A stretch of DNA of 64,000 bases from Microplitis mediator. Lineage: Eukaryota > Arthropoda > Insecta > Hymenoptera > Braconidae. A program made the translations under genes and the position numbers. The stretch spans positions 3,100,001 through 3,164,000 of the forward strand of contig NC_079973.1 of the NCBI RefSeq assembly GCF_029852145.1, read 5' to 3'. This document shows, piece after piece, positions 51,893 to 58,709 of the stretch. Under the pieces are notes generated by a model that had not been told where the DNA came from, did not search any database, and worked only from the letters and a program-made list of their open reading frames with translations. Numbering within the stretch: the first letter of the stretch is position 1; every line of letters starts with the position of its first letter.

Positions 51893-54800
51893 AAATTTAA
51901 AAACTTACCGTATAAGCAACAGTATTTTCTGGCTGTGTAAGTTTAACATGTTTCTTTTCATGCGAACTAGATCCATCTTTGCTCTCGCTGTCTGAATCTA
52001 TTTAATAAACAAAAACAATTTATTAATAAATATTATTGCCTTGAAATAATAAACAATTATAATATAGATACTTAATGTACGACGACAATGGACAAGTTCA
52101 AGTACTCAATAACTTTTATAAATCGATCCATCAATCATATGACTTTCAGACGTAAATATTTATCAGAAAATAATATACAAGCCGTTTAATTTATTTCCGC
52201 GTATAATTTAGGTATTTAATTACAAATAATATCCGTTATATATTTCAACGTTATTTACATCACCATCGTAAATTAAGTATACAAAATGATTACTGCGATA
52301 AAATAGTAATGCAATTAGTAAATGAAAGTAACTTTAAACTCATTTGCTAGACACGATAACAATATTTATGTACACCGTAGCCATCGATTCAGACGAAATG
52401 TAAATACAATAAAATGTTAAATAAATAAATATGAGAAAAAAAAAACGTGCTTAAGATATACGATTGGTTATATACACGCACGTGCTAGATACCGGCTCAA
52501 TTAAATGATTCATATACGTGATTACATACAAATGTCCTCGTACGTTTACATAATATATGACGCACTATCAGTAATTGATAATTTTTTTTTTGTTTGATAA
52601 ATCTATTTATTTTTTTTTATTTATTTATTTACTAGAAATTTTCTGAGCCATAGCCTTCAAAATTACACAAAAAAAAAAAATAGTTCAAACATAATCTTTA
52701 AAAATATTTAATTGTCGCCCTGGGCTAAATTTAAGATAACGATGTTTAATAATTTATAAACTACAGGTTGATTACAACTGCCACTGACGAATAATTTTTT
52801 TTCTTTATTTATTAGAAATTTTCAGAGCTATAGCTTTCAAAATTACACAGAACAAAATTAGTTCAAATAATAAATCTAAAAATATTTTATCATCGCCCTG
52901 GGCTAAAGATAACGATTTTTAATAATTTAAAAATTTATAATTTATATACAGGTTGAAAACAATTACTGGTGTACTGAGTACATTTTTTTTTACTTGATAA
53001 ATACTTTTTTTTTTTTTTATTGGAAATGTTCTGAGCCAAAGTCTTCAAAATTATTAAATTACACGAAATAAAATTAGATCAAATATAATAGCTTTCAAAA
53101 TATTTAATTGCCGCCCTGGGCTAAAGTTAAGATAACGACTTTTAATAATTTATAGACTAAAGGTTGATTACAACTAGCGGAGTACTGTTATACATTTAAC
53201 GCCGACAAATAATTTTTTTATAAAAACTTCCATGGAAAAAATTGAATTTCTATATTTTTAGTGAAATTTCCATCACTGAAAAAAAGATTAATTTGAGCCA
53301 AGATCGCCAAATAAATATTTAATTGTGAGAAAGATATAATATATTTGAGTAGTTTAATTCCGTGAAATAAGTGATTTATTTGTGGTAAAGAAATGATCCA
53401 ATTGCTACAAATAAGGGCTTCAAATATATGCATAGTATCGCCAAATTTTAGGTTATTTGTCAAAAATTTAATATCTTTACCACAAATATATTTATTTAAA
53501 ATTATTTAAATCAACTGTCATATTTTGTTGTACCAAATATATTTATTTGTCATTAAAAAATACTTTTAAAAAAGCCACAACTAAATTGATTTATTTGGGA
53601 CAAATATTTCTTGTTTTCAGTGCAAGGTATTTAAATTTTCAGCACGTGGTTAAATAATTTTGCATTAATATTTGATATTATTATTATTACGTACGAAAAC
53701 AATGAAAACTGTAAGGTTTCATGATACCTGATTTAGTTAAAATTTCGCTATGTATAATCGGCGTTTCGCGAACAATGTACAAAACGACATAGTCATGAAA
53801 GTCCTTTTCATATATATGAACATTACTCGGTTGGTATTCAGCGAATTCCCAACCGGACAATGTGTTGTCAAGCTCCATGACTCGATTTACACAATTATGT
53901 ATATATTCTAAGCACTAAAACTCACAACGTGAACAAACAAATTCACCACTAGACTTAAAGACTAAAGTGCTCTGCACTCTGTACCATATATATGTATTAT
54001 ATAAATGTGGTTTATAGTTTGTTACTCCTTCGAGTGTCACGTAAAAACTGAACAACTTGTTTCCGCACCTGAGCAGCGCGACTGAAAAATATCAGTATCG
54101 TAAAACGTTTATTTCTTTATCGCTTCGCGTTAACTACATATCCATTGTCTGAAATATTTTTAATACTTTTTATTTTCACTCATGGTATTATATATTGTGC
54201 CCGTACGTTTTAACGACTCGAGCCCGAGAGAGTCAACGACATAATATCAATTATCTACGTCATTTTACTCGCGTAGCCCTTGGCAGTAAATTTAAAAATA
54301 TAAATAAAGTTTACAACAACGAACGGAGTGGTGCTGTGCCCACGTTACTGAGTGTTCAGCGACTGAAAGTGATTGGTTGACATCACGAGTATGCGGTACT
54401 GACTTAAAAAATATAACTAATGTATGAAGATGTCTGGATTGTGTTAATCATCTTGCTAAATAATCTCCGTCGATAAAATTGTTATAAGGACGTGATAGGT
54501 CCGGATGTTGGATTATTATAATATTATAAATAATATATATATGTATATGTAACTGTATATGTGTATTTGATATATATATTAGCGATTATCAACAAAGTAT
54601 GACGTGACTAACAACACGTTCGACAGCTATTTTACACAAAGATATCAACGTCAATTACAGTCACGTCAACTCACTGCAGTCATAGACTCTGATTGGTTTA
54701 TATATTTTTTTAATAAATTATCATGGTGGCCAGGGATTTTTGAAATTAAAATTCCCTGAGTTTTCCAGGTATTCCAGTCAAACAATTTAAAAATTCCCTG

Positions 54801-57800
54801 ACTATGTGTGGTAATATTAAATCATTGGAAATATTTATTTAATTTAAAATAAAATGGTATAAGTCAGTTTAAACAATAATTAATCATTGTCGTTAAATGA
54901 AGCTTTTTTTATTTTTGATTTGAAATCCATGTTTTTATATAACTTACTTTATAATAAAATATATATAAATTTTTCATTTTCACTTGAATAAATTTCACAA
55001 ATAAGAATATTTCATAGATTATTAATAAAGTATTAATAAAGTACGCAAATAATAAATATAGTGAAACTTATTAGTTCATTACTTATGTATACATTTAATG
55101 TTTTTAGTTATTAGCGAATGGTCCATGTCGAATTTTGTTTTTTGACAGGCCGTCGAAGACCTAATCGATGAGGAAATAGTTGACTAAATGAAAAATATTG
55201 GTGGCTAACAGAAGAAACGCCACACAGAAAGCGTCTCAAGAGAATGAAGGCCAATGGGCGTTAATTATATACCAAGTGATATTTAATTTTCAGCCGATAA
55301 CCAAAAAGAAGATCAATTTGAGTTCATTCGGAAGCTCAAATACCGATTTCTGAATGCGGATCAGGAGCTGATTGATTTCTTTAACCTGATCTCATCGGCC
55401 TACACGTTTCTAGAAAATCATGTACCGGTAGCCATTTTAAAATATGATGAGGAAGATATATGTCACGAAATTATAAAGACAGCAACCATACGCGCAAATT
55501 TACCAAATTGACAGAACCTATAGTGCTAGGAGAGAAAGTTAAATATCAATTAACTCGTTATGCATCGGAGATTTTTGCTGAATCTTTTGCGGTTTTATTG
55601 CGCCGATTATTTTCCAGAAATAAGAGAAAATAATAGTTATCATTAAATAAATAGAGTGTAAAGAAAAAAAAGGAAGTAAAATTGTCAAGAATCTTCTACA
55701 CTGAGAGAAAAACAGGTTTTCGGAACTAGGAAAACGTAGTAAAAAAACACCTTTTTTTTTTTGTTTTTGAGAAAAATTATTCAAGGAATTATTAATGTCA
55801 TTATGTAGTTAAGCATCTACTATATGACTACTAAATTAGGTACTTGTCTGTCAAATAACAGAGGAATATTTACGCCAGGATTGTCTTCGAGTATCGAATA
55901 TAAAAACTCTGAAATACCTATCTAACCAGGGACAGCATAAGAGGTTGAGTGCCATCTATTGGCGAGCGCTGAACTATTTCCGCTGCTGCCTAGCATCGGT
56001 GACTTTCTCCTCTTCCATATACATCTTCTCCCGACAAATTTTTCTCTTAAGTCTTTTACATTAAAAATCAAAGGAAATAAAAATAAAATTGACAAAATGT
56101 AGATACCACCAATCGTCAGCATTTTTTCCGAACTAAGCTAAGTGAAAATTTTTCCAGCTTTGTGCCGAAATTCCCTGATATTTCCCTGACTTTTCCAGTA
56201 TATTTATAATTCCCTGACATTTCCAGGTTTTCCAGAAATGTGGACACCATGAATTATGCATTGTAAAAAAAAACGGGGTAAATTCAGGCAGTGTAGGTGT
56301 TAAAATTTTCGGTGTTAAATTTCAACATCGAAAGCGGTGTAAATATTCTTTACCGATATTAAAATATTTTTCAGCGTTGAAAATATTTAACTGAGTGAAT
56401 ATTTTTATTTACTCGATCACTTCAGTTAATTAGTGTTTTTATTAATTAATGGAATTATTTGTGATTGAAATGGTGGGCGTAAAGTTGTGTAACTTTTAAA
56501 TAAATTACGTGTATATAACATATATAATTATTTAAATAACTACATAGCAAAATTGAAATTTCCTCCAGATAATATTCATCAAATTTTTATATTTTTTTAT
56601 ATGTAGCAAATTTTTTTTCTAACTTCTATACGTGTAATTTTTTTTTTTTCACCGATTTTACGCCGGTATTTTAACACCGCTCTTTTTCAGTGCATACGTA
56701 ACATGTGTACCTATTATGTGAAATTAATAATGTTTTTAATTGACATCAAGACGTAGATTATATTGATTATAAAGACCGTGACCTCACAGACTATTTTAAT
56801 AATTTTAAAAATATTAATATTAAAAAAAAAAAGAAAAAAGATGACGCAAAAATAGTAAAGATGAATATAAACCGTAGCTATTTTAATTAACCAGATAATT
56901 ATAAAGCTTGACGGCTTAAAGTCTTGTCAGACGTGCTACCAGTCGGCCATGCTTGAAAGTTTATGATGACGTGATTGTTTGAAGAATGTCAGCGCTGATA
57001 TATACACATATATATAACAAGTTTAAAATCTTATCAGTAACAATTACTATTACATTTAAAGTAACCGTGTAATAATGTCAGACGTTGATGCTGATACTGA
57101 TATTAATGTTGATGTTGATGTTGATGTGAATTTAACGTAATTTATTGTCACGTATAAGAGTAATGAGTATTTTAAATATGTTTGACTTTGAAAAAGTAAG
57201 TCAATGCGATGCAATTGAGTGAGGTTGAGGTCGCGTATGAGTGAACAAACTAGATCTTAGATATGATCTATCTGTCGGATGAAAAAAATTTATCTATTTA
57301 AAACTTTCTGCGTGCGAGACAAGTTTTCATAAAAAAAAAATCGGTTTATGAGGCCAATGTATCTTATCATGTGGCTTACACTCAGTACCGCAGTGGGTTT
57401 ACAGCAAAAACTTTTATTTTGTTCGTCGTTATTCTATACTACTCCTATCCCAAGTTAACTCACCTCTGGATAGTTTATCCACAGATTCAAAACGACTCTC
57501 AACTTTGCTGCGAAGTGATTCCAAGTCGTATGGTGTCGTGAATCCATGATCCACACTGCGGCTCTTACTCCTGATAAAACAATTAAATTGAATTAGTTTT
57601 TATTTTTACGATGGATAAAATAAATATTTTTTTTTAAATTTTGGATGCAGTGAAAATATAAATAAACTCTAAGGTAAAAAGTATATTTATAAAAAAGCAT
57701 TTTAGAAGCTTAGCTGTTTAATACGCACCGAAAGAAGGACGTCGCCAGATTTTCCGTGGATCTTGTCAGCGTAACATCTTGCTGCGACATGCGACGTGAC
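19860..57800 (-). CDS. mtd: OXR1 / mustard oxidation-resistance protein (LysM - GRAM-like - TLDc), whole gene
   Basis: Exons in transcript order: 57800-57729, 57570-57464, 51997-51909, 42888-42657, 42557-42397, 42224-41832, 41712-41473, 41005-40634, 40547-40393, 37597-37431, 37022-36987, 35175-35013, 32905-32683, 21276-20995, 20720-20551, 19995-19860. All phases agree. From the Met at 57790 the protein is 995 aa; from the alternative first exon at 53878 it is 989 aa. The order is an acidic N-terminus, LysM, a GRAM-like domain (FLKINVRHITDGQ...LLVTPNAVMFDP), charged low-complexity regions, the conserved EYWFSVPRNR segment and a C-terminal TLDc domain. The family protects against oxidative damage, and TLDc proteins bind the V-ATPase. 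Alternative exons are listed separately. Further 5' exons may exist. The 38-kb span is mostly intronic repeats. Confidence 0.9.
20551..20720 (-). CDS. mtd: mtd TLDc exon 2
   Basis: Encodes VFGALTSCSLHVSDH, then FYGTGESLLF and the NWTGDNLYFIKG block. The donor is GTAAGT and phase 2 joins 19995. The introns on either side (19996-20550 and 20721-20994) hold no other feature except an ACTCC-rich repeat at 20770-20960. Confidence 0.93.
20770..20960. repeat. ACTCC/GGAGT-rich dispersed repeat
   Basis: A unit with many GGAGTGAAT/ATTCACTCC words and terminal inverted segments. Related copies lie at about 36385-36640 and 50570-50768. Non-coding and MITE-like. Confidence 0.6.
20995..21276 (-). CDS. mtd: mtd TLDc exon 1
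   Basis: 94 codons in phase 0 on both sides. It encodes VLSMSDELRRALYAN, the TLDc entry LSDDHREHLCRHLPARAEGY, and the core block ending LLVIEDTEGN. The acceptor is TACTTTCAG and the donor GTAAGT. It accepts either the long-form exon at 32683 or the short-form first exon at 28104, both in phase 0. Confidence 0.93.
21811..22600. repeat. Tandem array, 3+ copies of a ~230-bp unit
   Basis: TATATGAGG(A/C)GTTGAG recurs at 21811, 22045 and 22275 (234 and 230 bp apart), followed by GCGGGAAAA and TACTAACGAAATTTTTGAG words. A partial fourth unit runs to about 22600. Confidence 0.85.
22976..23850. mobile_element. 875-bp foldback element, hAT-like, with intact 8-bp target duplication
   Basis: The ends are TAGGGCTGTACATC and its exact inverse GATGTACAGCCCTA. 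Each arm is about 355 bp, rich in AACCGGTTAA palindromes, and the unpaired centre is about 165 bp (23333-23498). The direct repeat GTATTTAA lies at 22968-22975 and 23851-23858. The 8-bp duplication and TAGGG-type ends fit the hAT superfamily. No transposase is encoded, so it is non-autonomous. Confidence 0.85.
24720..25290. repeat. Two-copy tandem duplication, ~276-bp unit
   Basis: The word AATTAATTACAATTTTTTT occurs at 24741 and 25017. Each is followed by a (A/G)ATCACAG region, TAGTAGA(G/A)TTG and a GGCAGAAATG(T/C)TTGA-like block. AT-rich and non-coding. Confidence 0.65.
25291..27039. other. mtd intron, largely unique AT-rich sequence
   Basis: No supported gene. A GC-richer patch at 26480-26580 has no convincing exon on either strand. 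Microsatellite-like TA/AT runs occur around 26425-26465 and 26720. Confidence 0.5.
27040..27385. repeat. Palindromic units of the GATC/GCAC family
   Basis: GATACTGAAGTTAG near 27050 pairs with CTGCTAACTTCAGGATC near 27365, with two GCAC/GTAG hairpins between them. Same family as 2560-3265. Confidence 0.65.
27761..27798 (+). promoter_or_regulatory. Possible core promoter (TATAAATAG plus TCAGTG)
   Basis: TATAAATAG at 27761-27769 is followed by an insect initiator-like TCAGTG whose A lies at 27796, 35 bp from the first T. Downstream there is only a 15-codon frame starting at 27814. It may be fortuitous, or may drive an unrecognised RNA within the mtd intron. Confidence 0.25.
28104..28223 (-). 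CDS. mtd: mtd alternative first exon for a short TLDc-only isoform
   Basis: An ATG at 28223 opens 40 codons, beginning MTREEETERSKFSR and including the basic stretch KMPKVKLPNPINK, and ending LKQRSK exactly at a GTAAAA donor in phase 0. Joined to exon 21276 it gives a 235-aa protein of a short unique N-terminus plus the whole TLDc domain. Short TLDc-only isoforms from internal promoters are known for OXR1 and NCOA7. The splice is inferred from phase and position. Confidence 0.7.
29496..29526. repeat. Hexanucleotide microsatellite (TATTAG)n
   Basis: About five consecutive copies of TATTAG/TTAGTA. Confidence 0.85.
29748..30737. mobile_element. Inverted-repeat element starting TTAAGGGCATTCT
   Basis: The 5' end reads TTAAGGGCATTCTGAGACAG and the 3' end reads a near inverse finishing ATGTCCTTAG. 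An internal repeat of the 3' terminus (about 30370-30450) suggests two overlapping copies. It is related to 35538-36779. The TTAA at the ends is compatible with a piggyBac-type target, but this is unproven. Confidence 0.55.
30738..32331. other. mtd intron, mostly unique sequence
   Basis: No gene is supported. GTGCAA hexamer repeats occur at 31890-31912, and an AATAAA on the - strand (32227-32232) is about 100 nt after the stop of the alternative last exon at 32332. Confidence 0.5.
32332..32508 (-). CDS. mtd: mtd alternative last exon (TLDc-less isoform)
   Basis: After an acceptor ending ATTCAG, a frame of 58 codons starting LIKAPYVKLYS runs to TAG at 32334-32332. The segment is clearly more GC-rich than the surrounding intron. 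The preceding exon (32905-32683) ends in phase 0, and this frame is phase 0 from its first base. AATAAA follows about 100 nt downstream on the same strand. The predicted product keeps LysM and the GRAM-like domain but lacks TLDc (about 852-858 aa). I do not recognise the tail. It could instead be an internal exon with an unseen donor. Confidence 0.6.
   Translation of the reverse strand: MIKAPYVKLYSILKTSSTSAEEQPQDPEVPRTLLMSNGLEINVTLSDTEPQGALVVVS
32683..32905 (-). CDS. mtd: mtd exon (VDDLYRF...RESWE)
   Basis: Encodes VDDLYRFIHVWVPSLYGE, WIERGYILFETD, an acidic stretch and LTRESWE. It matches the conserved segment between PRxR and TLDc in OXR1/NCOA7. The donor is GTGAGT. Confidence 0.9.
33858..34642. 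mobile_element. 785-bp foldback element
   Basis: Two long inverted arms meet near 34250, with AAGCTTCTTTTT near 33899 paired to AAAGAAGCTTTTGATG near 34589. A possible direct repeat TAATTATT flanks it at 33850-33857 and 34643-34650. The 5' end appears eroded compared with the 3' end CGACCACCCTAA. No protein is encoded. Confidence 0.65.
35013..35175 (-). CDS. mtd: mtd exon (LIPRPA...EYWFSVPRNR)
   Basis: Encodes LIPRPARSCEDPPLYLRLR, STPIMSYGKKKLRPE and YWFSVPRN. This corresponds to the PLYLCLR...FWFAVPRHR region of vertebrate NCOA7/OXR1. The acceptor is CACGGCAG and the donor GTAAAG. Confidence 0.9.
35538..36779. mobile_element. Inverted-repeat element TTAAGGGCATTCTCTGACAG...CCTTAA, with nested repeats
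   Basis: TTAAGGGCATTCTCTGAC at 35538 is mirrored by GAGAATGACCTTAA ending at 36779, with ACTTTTAAAAATATGCAATGA and its inverse just inside. It contains an ACACTG...CAGAG-type insert (35743-36184) rich in TTGAATTTT words and an ACTCC repeat (36385-36640). It is related to 29748-30737. Confidence 0.6.
36903..36945. repeat. GA / GAA microsatellite
   Basis: A GA run followed by GAA triplets just upstream of the 36-nt microexon. Confidence 0.8.
36987..37022 (-). CDS. mtd: mtd 36-nt microexon
   Basis: A 12-codon exon (IQAPNYPELEGLE across its junctions) between acceptor TCCTCTAG and donor GTAGGT. Skipping it also keeps the frame: the preceding A plus the following AA gives Lys, FD-K-LIPRPA. It is therefore likely an optional exon. 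Confidence 0.75.
37431..37597 (-). CDS. mtd: mtd exon (VGTFIRQQP...VSFD)
   Basis: Encodes VGTFIRQQPLTSSGSSS, then RLDYRSMVSVDDMPELF. The acceptor is ACCTTGCAG and the donor GTAAGC. Its first base completes Arg with the exon at 40393. Confidence 0.88.
37675..37700. repeat. GA microsatellite
   Basis: An AGAGAG run of about 22 bp in the mtd intron. Confidence 0.85.
37853..39034. mobile_element. TTAA-flanked element (GGGGGAAAGG...CCTTTCCCCC), split by a second transposon
   Basis: The ends GGGGGAAAGGGGTCTGAGA and GTATCTCAGTACCTTTCCCCC are inverse to each other with a one-base gap. TTAA lies on both sides (37849-37852 and 39035-39038), as for piggyBac-type insertions. Removing the nested CATGGTGGCC element (37965-38735) leaves about 410 bp without coding capacity. 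Confidence 0.7.
37965..38735. mobile_element. CATGGTGGCC-ended element, short copy A
   Basis: Starts CATGGTGGCCACAGATTTTT and ends AATGTGGCCACCAT. Subterminal ATTCCCTGAC(T/A)TTTCCAG repeats are present at both ends. It is an internally deleted relative of the copies at 44634-47230 and 54722-56251, and it is inserted inside the TTAA-flanked element. Confidence 0.75.
39554..39694 (-). CDS. mtd: Possible mtd cassette exon (Ser/Gly/Pro-rich)
   Basis: A GC-rich island in the 40392-37598 intron. On the - strand a frame reads SSGLFAKTPSEESGGGG ... SQFSPGPASFIG, ending at a strong GTGAGT donor in phase 2. The acceptor may be CTTTAG (exon start 39694) or AAAG (start 39724), and both give phase 2, so the 47- or 57-codon insert would join the flanking exons in frame. 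The + strand is also open over the same span (39512-39772), and with an upstream 39112-39199 segment it could form a separate small gene. I favour the cassette because both phases match, but acceptor quality is only moderate. Confidence 0.45.
39695..40392. other. mtd intron segment
   Basis: AT-rich with no recognisable element or exon. Confidence 0.5.
40393..40547 (-). CDS. mtd: mtd exon starting MLKRLSYPLSWMEGL
   Basis: The acceptor ACGTAG is followed directly by ATG in phase 0. It encodes MLKRLSYPLSWMEGL, then HHSSVFSKVFS, and ends in phase 2 at GTGAGT. As the exon begins with Met, a short transcript could start here, but the intact acceptor argues for internal use. Confidence 0.88.
40634..41005 (-). 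CDS. mtd: mtd exon (SQPEPAK...QETRRNK)
   Basis: 124 codons, phase 0 to phase 0. It includes LVKLSCYDSGIDIREP, STDWVPPITIAP, and SVSFSLDSNAEEPEKDEEHK. The acceptor is TATTACAG and the donor is the weak GTACTC. Confidence 0.85.
41473..41712 (-). CDS. mtd: mtd exon with KD-repeat
   Basis: 80 codons, phase 0. It starts EEGATAKDKDKDK, where Lys-Asp repeats come from an ATCTTT-like hexamer (41632-41695). Next are the conserved RRRSMLDHHWAVPSKDR and FSVDDEQQDS blocks. The acceptor is AATTGCAG and the donor GTAATT. Confidence 0.88.
41832..42224 (-). CDS. mtd: mtd exon with the second half of the GRAM-like domain
   Basis: 131 codons, phase 0. It encodes GVVGGVLLVTPNAVMFDPN, YGVIAPMEFVVNAAIYYDIA and then FPKAFERDLVTPTNLQI. 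The donor is GTACGT. Confidence 0.9.
42397..42557 (-). CDS. mtd: mtd exon with the start of the GRAM-like domain
   Basis: Encodes LLDNLRPVSPKPGHMER, then DEDEPAYRERFLKINVRHI and TDGQ, joining GVVGGVLL. The acceptor is TTTTTTCAG and the donor GTGGAG. Confidence 0.9.
42657..42888 (-). CDS. mtd: mtd exon with the LysM domain
   Basis: Encodes VGNRDTLTSVAARFDTTP, ELSKLNRLGSTFIYPGQQL and WVP. This is a LysM fold sequence as found at the N-terminus of long OXR1 forms. An acidic DPGHDHDSQDDLPPEEK tail follows. The donor is GTAACA. Confidence 0.92.
42955..43660. repeat. Two adjoining repeat elements, including an ACACTGTAAAAA...ACCGG element
   Basis: 43280-43660 begins TACACTGTAAAAAAACCGG and carries ACCGGTGTTAAAA words; its 3' end seems truncated. 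The same family is complete at 56258-56695 and 60559-61095. The flanking 42955-43279 segment has GATCGGAACG(T)TTTT-CGCGCAAC words also found at 59605-59790. Confidence 0.6.
43661..44633. other. mtd intron, unique AT-rich sequence
   Basis: No gene or repeat family is recognised. Confidence 0.5.
44634..47230. mobile_element. CATGGTGGCC-ended element, long copy B, interrupted by a foldback
   Basis: Starts CATGGTGGCCACAGATTTTT and ends GAAATGTGGCCACCATG. Without the nested foldback (45966-46995 plus one TSD copy) it is about 1.56 kb. At 45181 an acceptor-like TTTTCAG precedes an open segment DNQKQDKLEFIRKLK...NFFFLLSSSYTFPKNHV, ending at TGA near 45400. A second acceptor-like GACAG near 44858 precedes VEHLIDEEIDE. 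The terminal regions match copy C at 54722-56251 closely. Family not recognised. Confidence 0.75.
45966..46995. mobile_element. 1,030-bp foldback element with 8-bp TSD, nested in copy B
   Basis: The ends are TAGACTGATTCAAAAGAATC and an inverse GAATCAGTCTA. The two arms are each about 500 bp and nearly identical. The direct repeat ATATACAT flanks it at 45958-45965 and 46996-47003. The equivalent site in copy C (about 56018-56025) has one ATATACAT and no insert, which proves the boundaries. An 8-bp TSD with TAG ends fits hAT. There is no transposase. Confidence 0.9.
47231..48960. other. mtd intron, less repetitive segment
   Basis: Contains GTGCTG repeats (47498-47518), GATGAT runs and several short overlapping open frames (47630-48700) without recognisable domains or splice support. 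It is among the least transposon-like parts of the introns and could hold regulatory sequence. Confidence 0.4.
49084..49772. mobile_element. 690-bp element, copy 1 (AAGGTAAAAGCCCC ends)
   Basis: Starts AAGGTAAAAGCCCCTATACC and ends with the inverse GGTATAGGGGCTTTTACTTT. It interrupts a GATC/GCAC repeat: TCTAATAATTTTTGAA lies before it and ATAAATTATAAAAAAAAA after it. It is almost identical to 51047-51736. No long open frame. Confidence 0.8.
49773..49935. repeat. Remainder of a GATC/GCAC palindromic unit split by the 690-bp element
   Basis: Contains the TACACTTATAG ... CTACATGTGC hairpin and a TTGTCTTCTAACTTCAAGATC end. The other part lies at 49025-49083. Confidence 0.6.
50570..50768. repeat. 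ACTCC/GGAGT-rich dispersed repeat
   Basis: The same family as 20770-20960 and 36385-36640, with CGCATTCACTCC at both ends of the unit and GGGATTAAATGAATAAACAGTC inside. Confidence 0.6.
51047..51736. mobile_element. 690-bp element, copy 2, with flanking direct repeat
   Basis: The same ends and length as 49084-49772 with few differences. ATTTTAGAGT occurs at 51037-51046 and 51739-51748, a likely target duplication offset by two A's at the 3' side. It appears recently mobile. Confidence 0.8.
51823..51892. repeat. (ATT)n microsatellite
   Basis: More than 20 uninterrupted ATT units just downstream (in transcript order) of the mtd exon at 51909. Confidence 0.95.
51909..51997 (-). CDS. mtd: mtd exon before LysM (SDSESKDG...TVAYT)
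   Basis: Encodes SDSESKDGSSSHEKKH and TQPENTVAYT, leading straight into LysM. The acceptor is TTAAATAG and the donor GTAAGT. Its two leading bases accept the single G left by either 57464 or the alternative first exon 53728. Confidence 0.88.
52600..53215. repeat. Tandem array, three copies of a ~180-220-bp unit
   Basis: CGCCCTGGGCTAAA recurs at 52716, 52894 and 53112. Each is preceded by a TCTGAGCC(A)-TAG-CTTCAAAATTA block. Confidence 0.8.
53274..53622. mobile_element. CACTGAAAA...TTTTCAGTG short element
   Basis: CACTGAAAAAAAGATTAATT at 53274 is mirrored by a TTCTTGTTTTCAGTG end near 53622, with ATTTATTTG/CAAATAAAT words inside. Non-coding. Confidence 0.5.
53728..53878 (-). CDS. mtd: mtd alternative first coding exon
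   Basis: An ATG at 53878 opens MELDNTLSGWEFAEYQ, then HIYEKDFHDYVVLYIV and LTKS, ending in phase 1 at GTATCA. The leftover G plus the AT starting exon 51997 gives Asp, so it splices in frame into SDSESKDG. This predicts a separate promoter above 53878, where the sequence becomes GC-richer and lacks repeats (53880-54700). The long form would be 989 aa. Confidence 0.72.
53879..54721. promoter_or_regulatory. Putative promoter/5' UTR region of the mtd alternative first exon
   Basis: Repeat-poor sequence immediately upstream on the - strand. No TATA box is assigned. The short + strand open frame at 54195-54380 lacks support. Confidence 0.35.
54722..56251. mobile_element. CATGGTGGCC-ended element, long copy C, 6-bp direct repeat
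   Basis: Starts CATGGTGGCCAGGGATTTTT and ends AATGTGGACACCATG. AATTAT flanks it at 54716-54721 and 56252-56257. It carries the paralogous open segment DNQKEDQFEFIRKLK...DFFNLISSAYTFLENHV (from about 55297), ending at TGA near 55511, and the short VEDLIDEEI segment near 55153. It preserves the empty site for the foldback seen in copy B. Confidence 0.75.
56258..56695. mobile_element. GCATTGTAAAAA...TTTTTCAGTGC element (ACCGG family)
   Basis: Internal GTGTTAAAAT and TTAACACCGC words match 43280-43660 and 60559-61095. It directly abuts the 3' target repeat of copy C. Confidence 0.65.
56696..57463. other. mtd intron segment
   Basis: No element is recognised apart from GATGTT-type repeats at 57085-57125. 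Confidence 0.5.
57464..57570 (-). CDS. mtd: mtd exon (SKSRSVDHG...DKLSR)
   Basis: Encodes SKSRSVDHGFTTPYDLES, then SKVESRFESVDKLSR. The acceptor is TTTATCAG and the donor GTGAGT. Phase links on both sides agree. Confidence 0.82.
57729..57800 (-). CDS. mtd: mtd 5'-most exon seen in the window
   Basis: The acceptor GACCCAG is followed by SRRMSQQDVTLTRSTENLA-TSFF. The first base completes a codon from an unseen upstream exon, so either translation begins at the Met at 57790 or the coding region continues beyond this exon. The donor is GTGCGT. Confidence 0.72.
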
Positions 57801-57948
57801 CTGGGTCGGCGGCAAACAAAATGAAAATAAAAAAAATAATAAAAGGGTGAATACATGCAAACTACGTGCCAAAAATAATAAATAAAATCATAAATAATAA
57901 ATATAAAAAATTATTCTAAGAGAAAAAACAATTTTTTAAATATTTTTA

Positions 57949-58709
57949 CACAGAAAACAAATTTTGACTCAAGGTAAATATTCTTGGATCAAGAAATTTT
58001 GTTGAAAACCTCAATTTTTTTTTGGATGGAGTAGAAATCTCCTGATTCAAGTAAATTTTGATGATCCTGAAGTTAGCAGGCGGTTAATAATTTTTCGATT
58101 TATTTTTCAACATCAATTACAAGAAAAAAAAATTATGCACATGTAAAAAATTTAAAAAACTATAGGTGCATTTTTTTAAAATATTTTTTTTTTATAATTT
58201 ATTGTTTAAAAAAGATTCCGAAAATTATTGGACGTCGGCTAATTTCAGTATCATTGAAGTTAGCAGACAATTAATAATTTTCGAATTTATTTTTTAACAA
58301 ATCAATTAAAAAAAAAAAATATGCACATGTAGAAAATTAAAATAACTATCCGTGCATTTTTTCCAAATATTTTTTTTTTTATAATTTATTGTTTAAAAAA
58401 GAATCCAAAAATTTTTGGACGTCGGGTAACTTCAGTATCATTGAAGTGAGCAAACAATTAATAGTTTTCGAGTTTATTTTTCAAAAAATCAATTACAAAA
58501 AGAAAAAAAAAGAAAAATATACACATTTAGAAAATTCAAAAAACTATAGGTGCAATTTTTAAAATATTTTTTGTTAAAATAATTTATCGTTTCTAAAAAT
58601 CCCAAAAATTATTAGACGTTCGCTGCTTCAGTATCTAAATCTTAACTCGGTTCCCGAAAACGTTTCTCGACCAAACTATTTTCTTAACTCGATAGCTTTT
58701 TTTTCTGTG
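57949..58709. mobile_element. CACAG-ended element containing three GATC/GCAC palindromic units
   Basis: ACACAGAAAACAAATTTTG at 57949 and TTTTTTTCTGTGT near 58709 bound about 760 bp. The middle (58060-58640) is a tandem run of GAAGTTAGC(A)GACAATTAATA and GCACATGTA hairpin modules. Confidence 0.55.
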
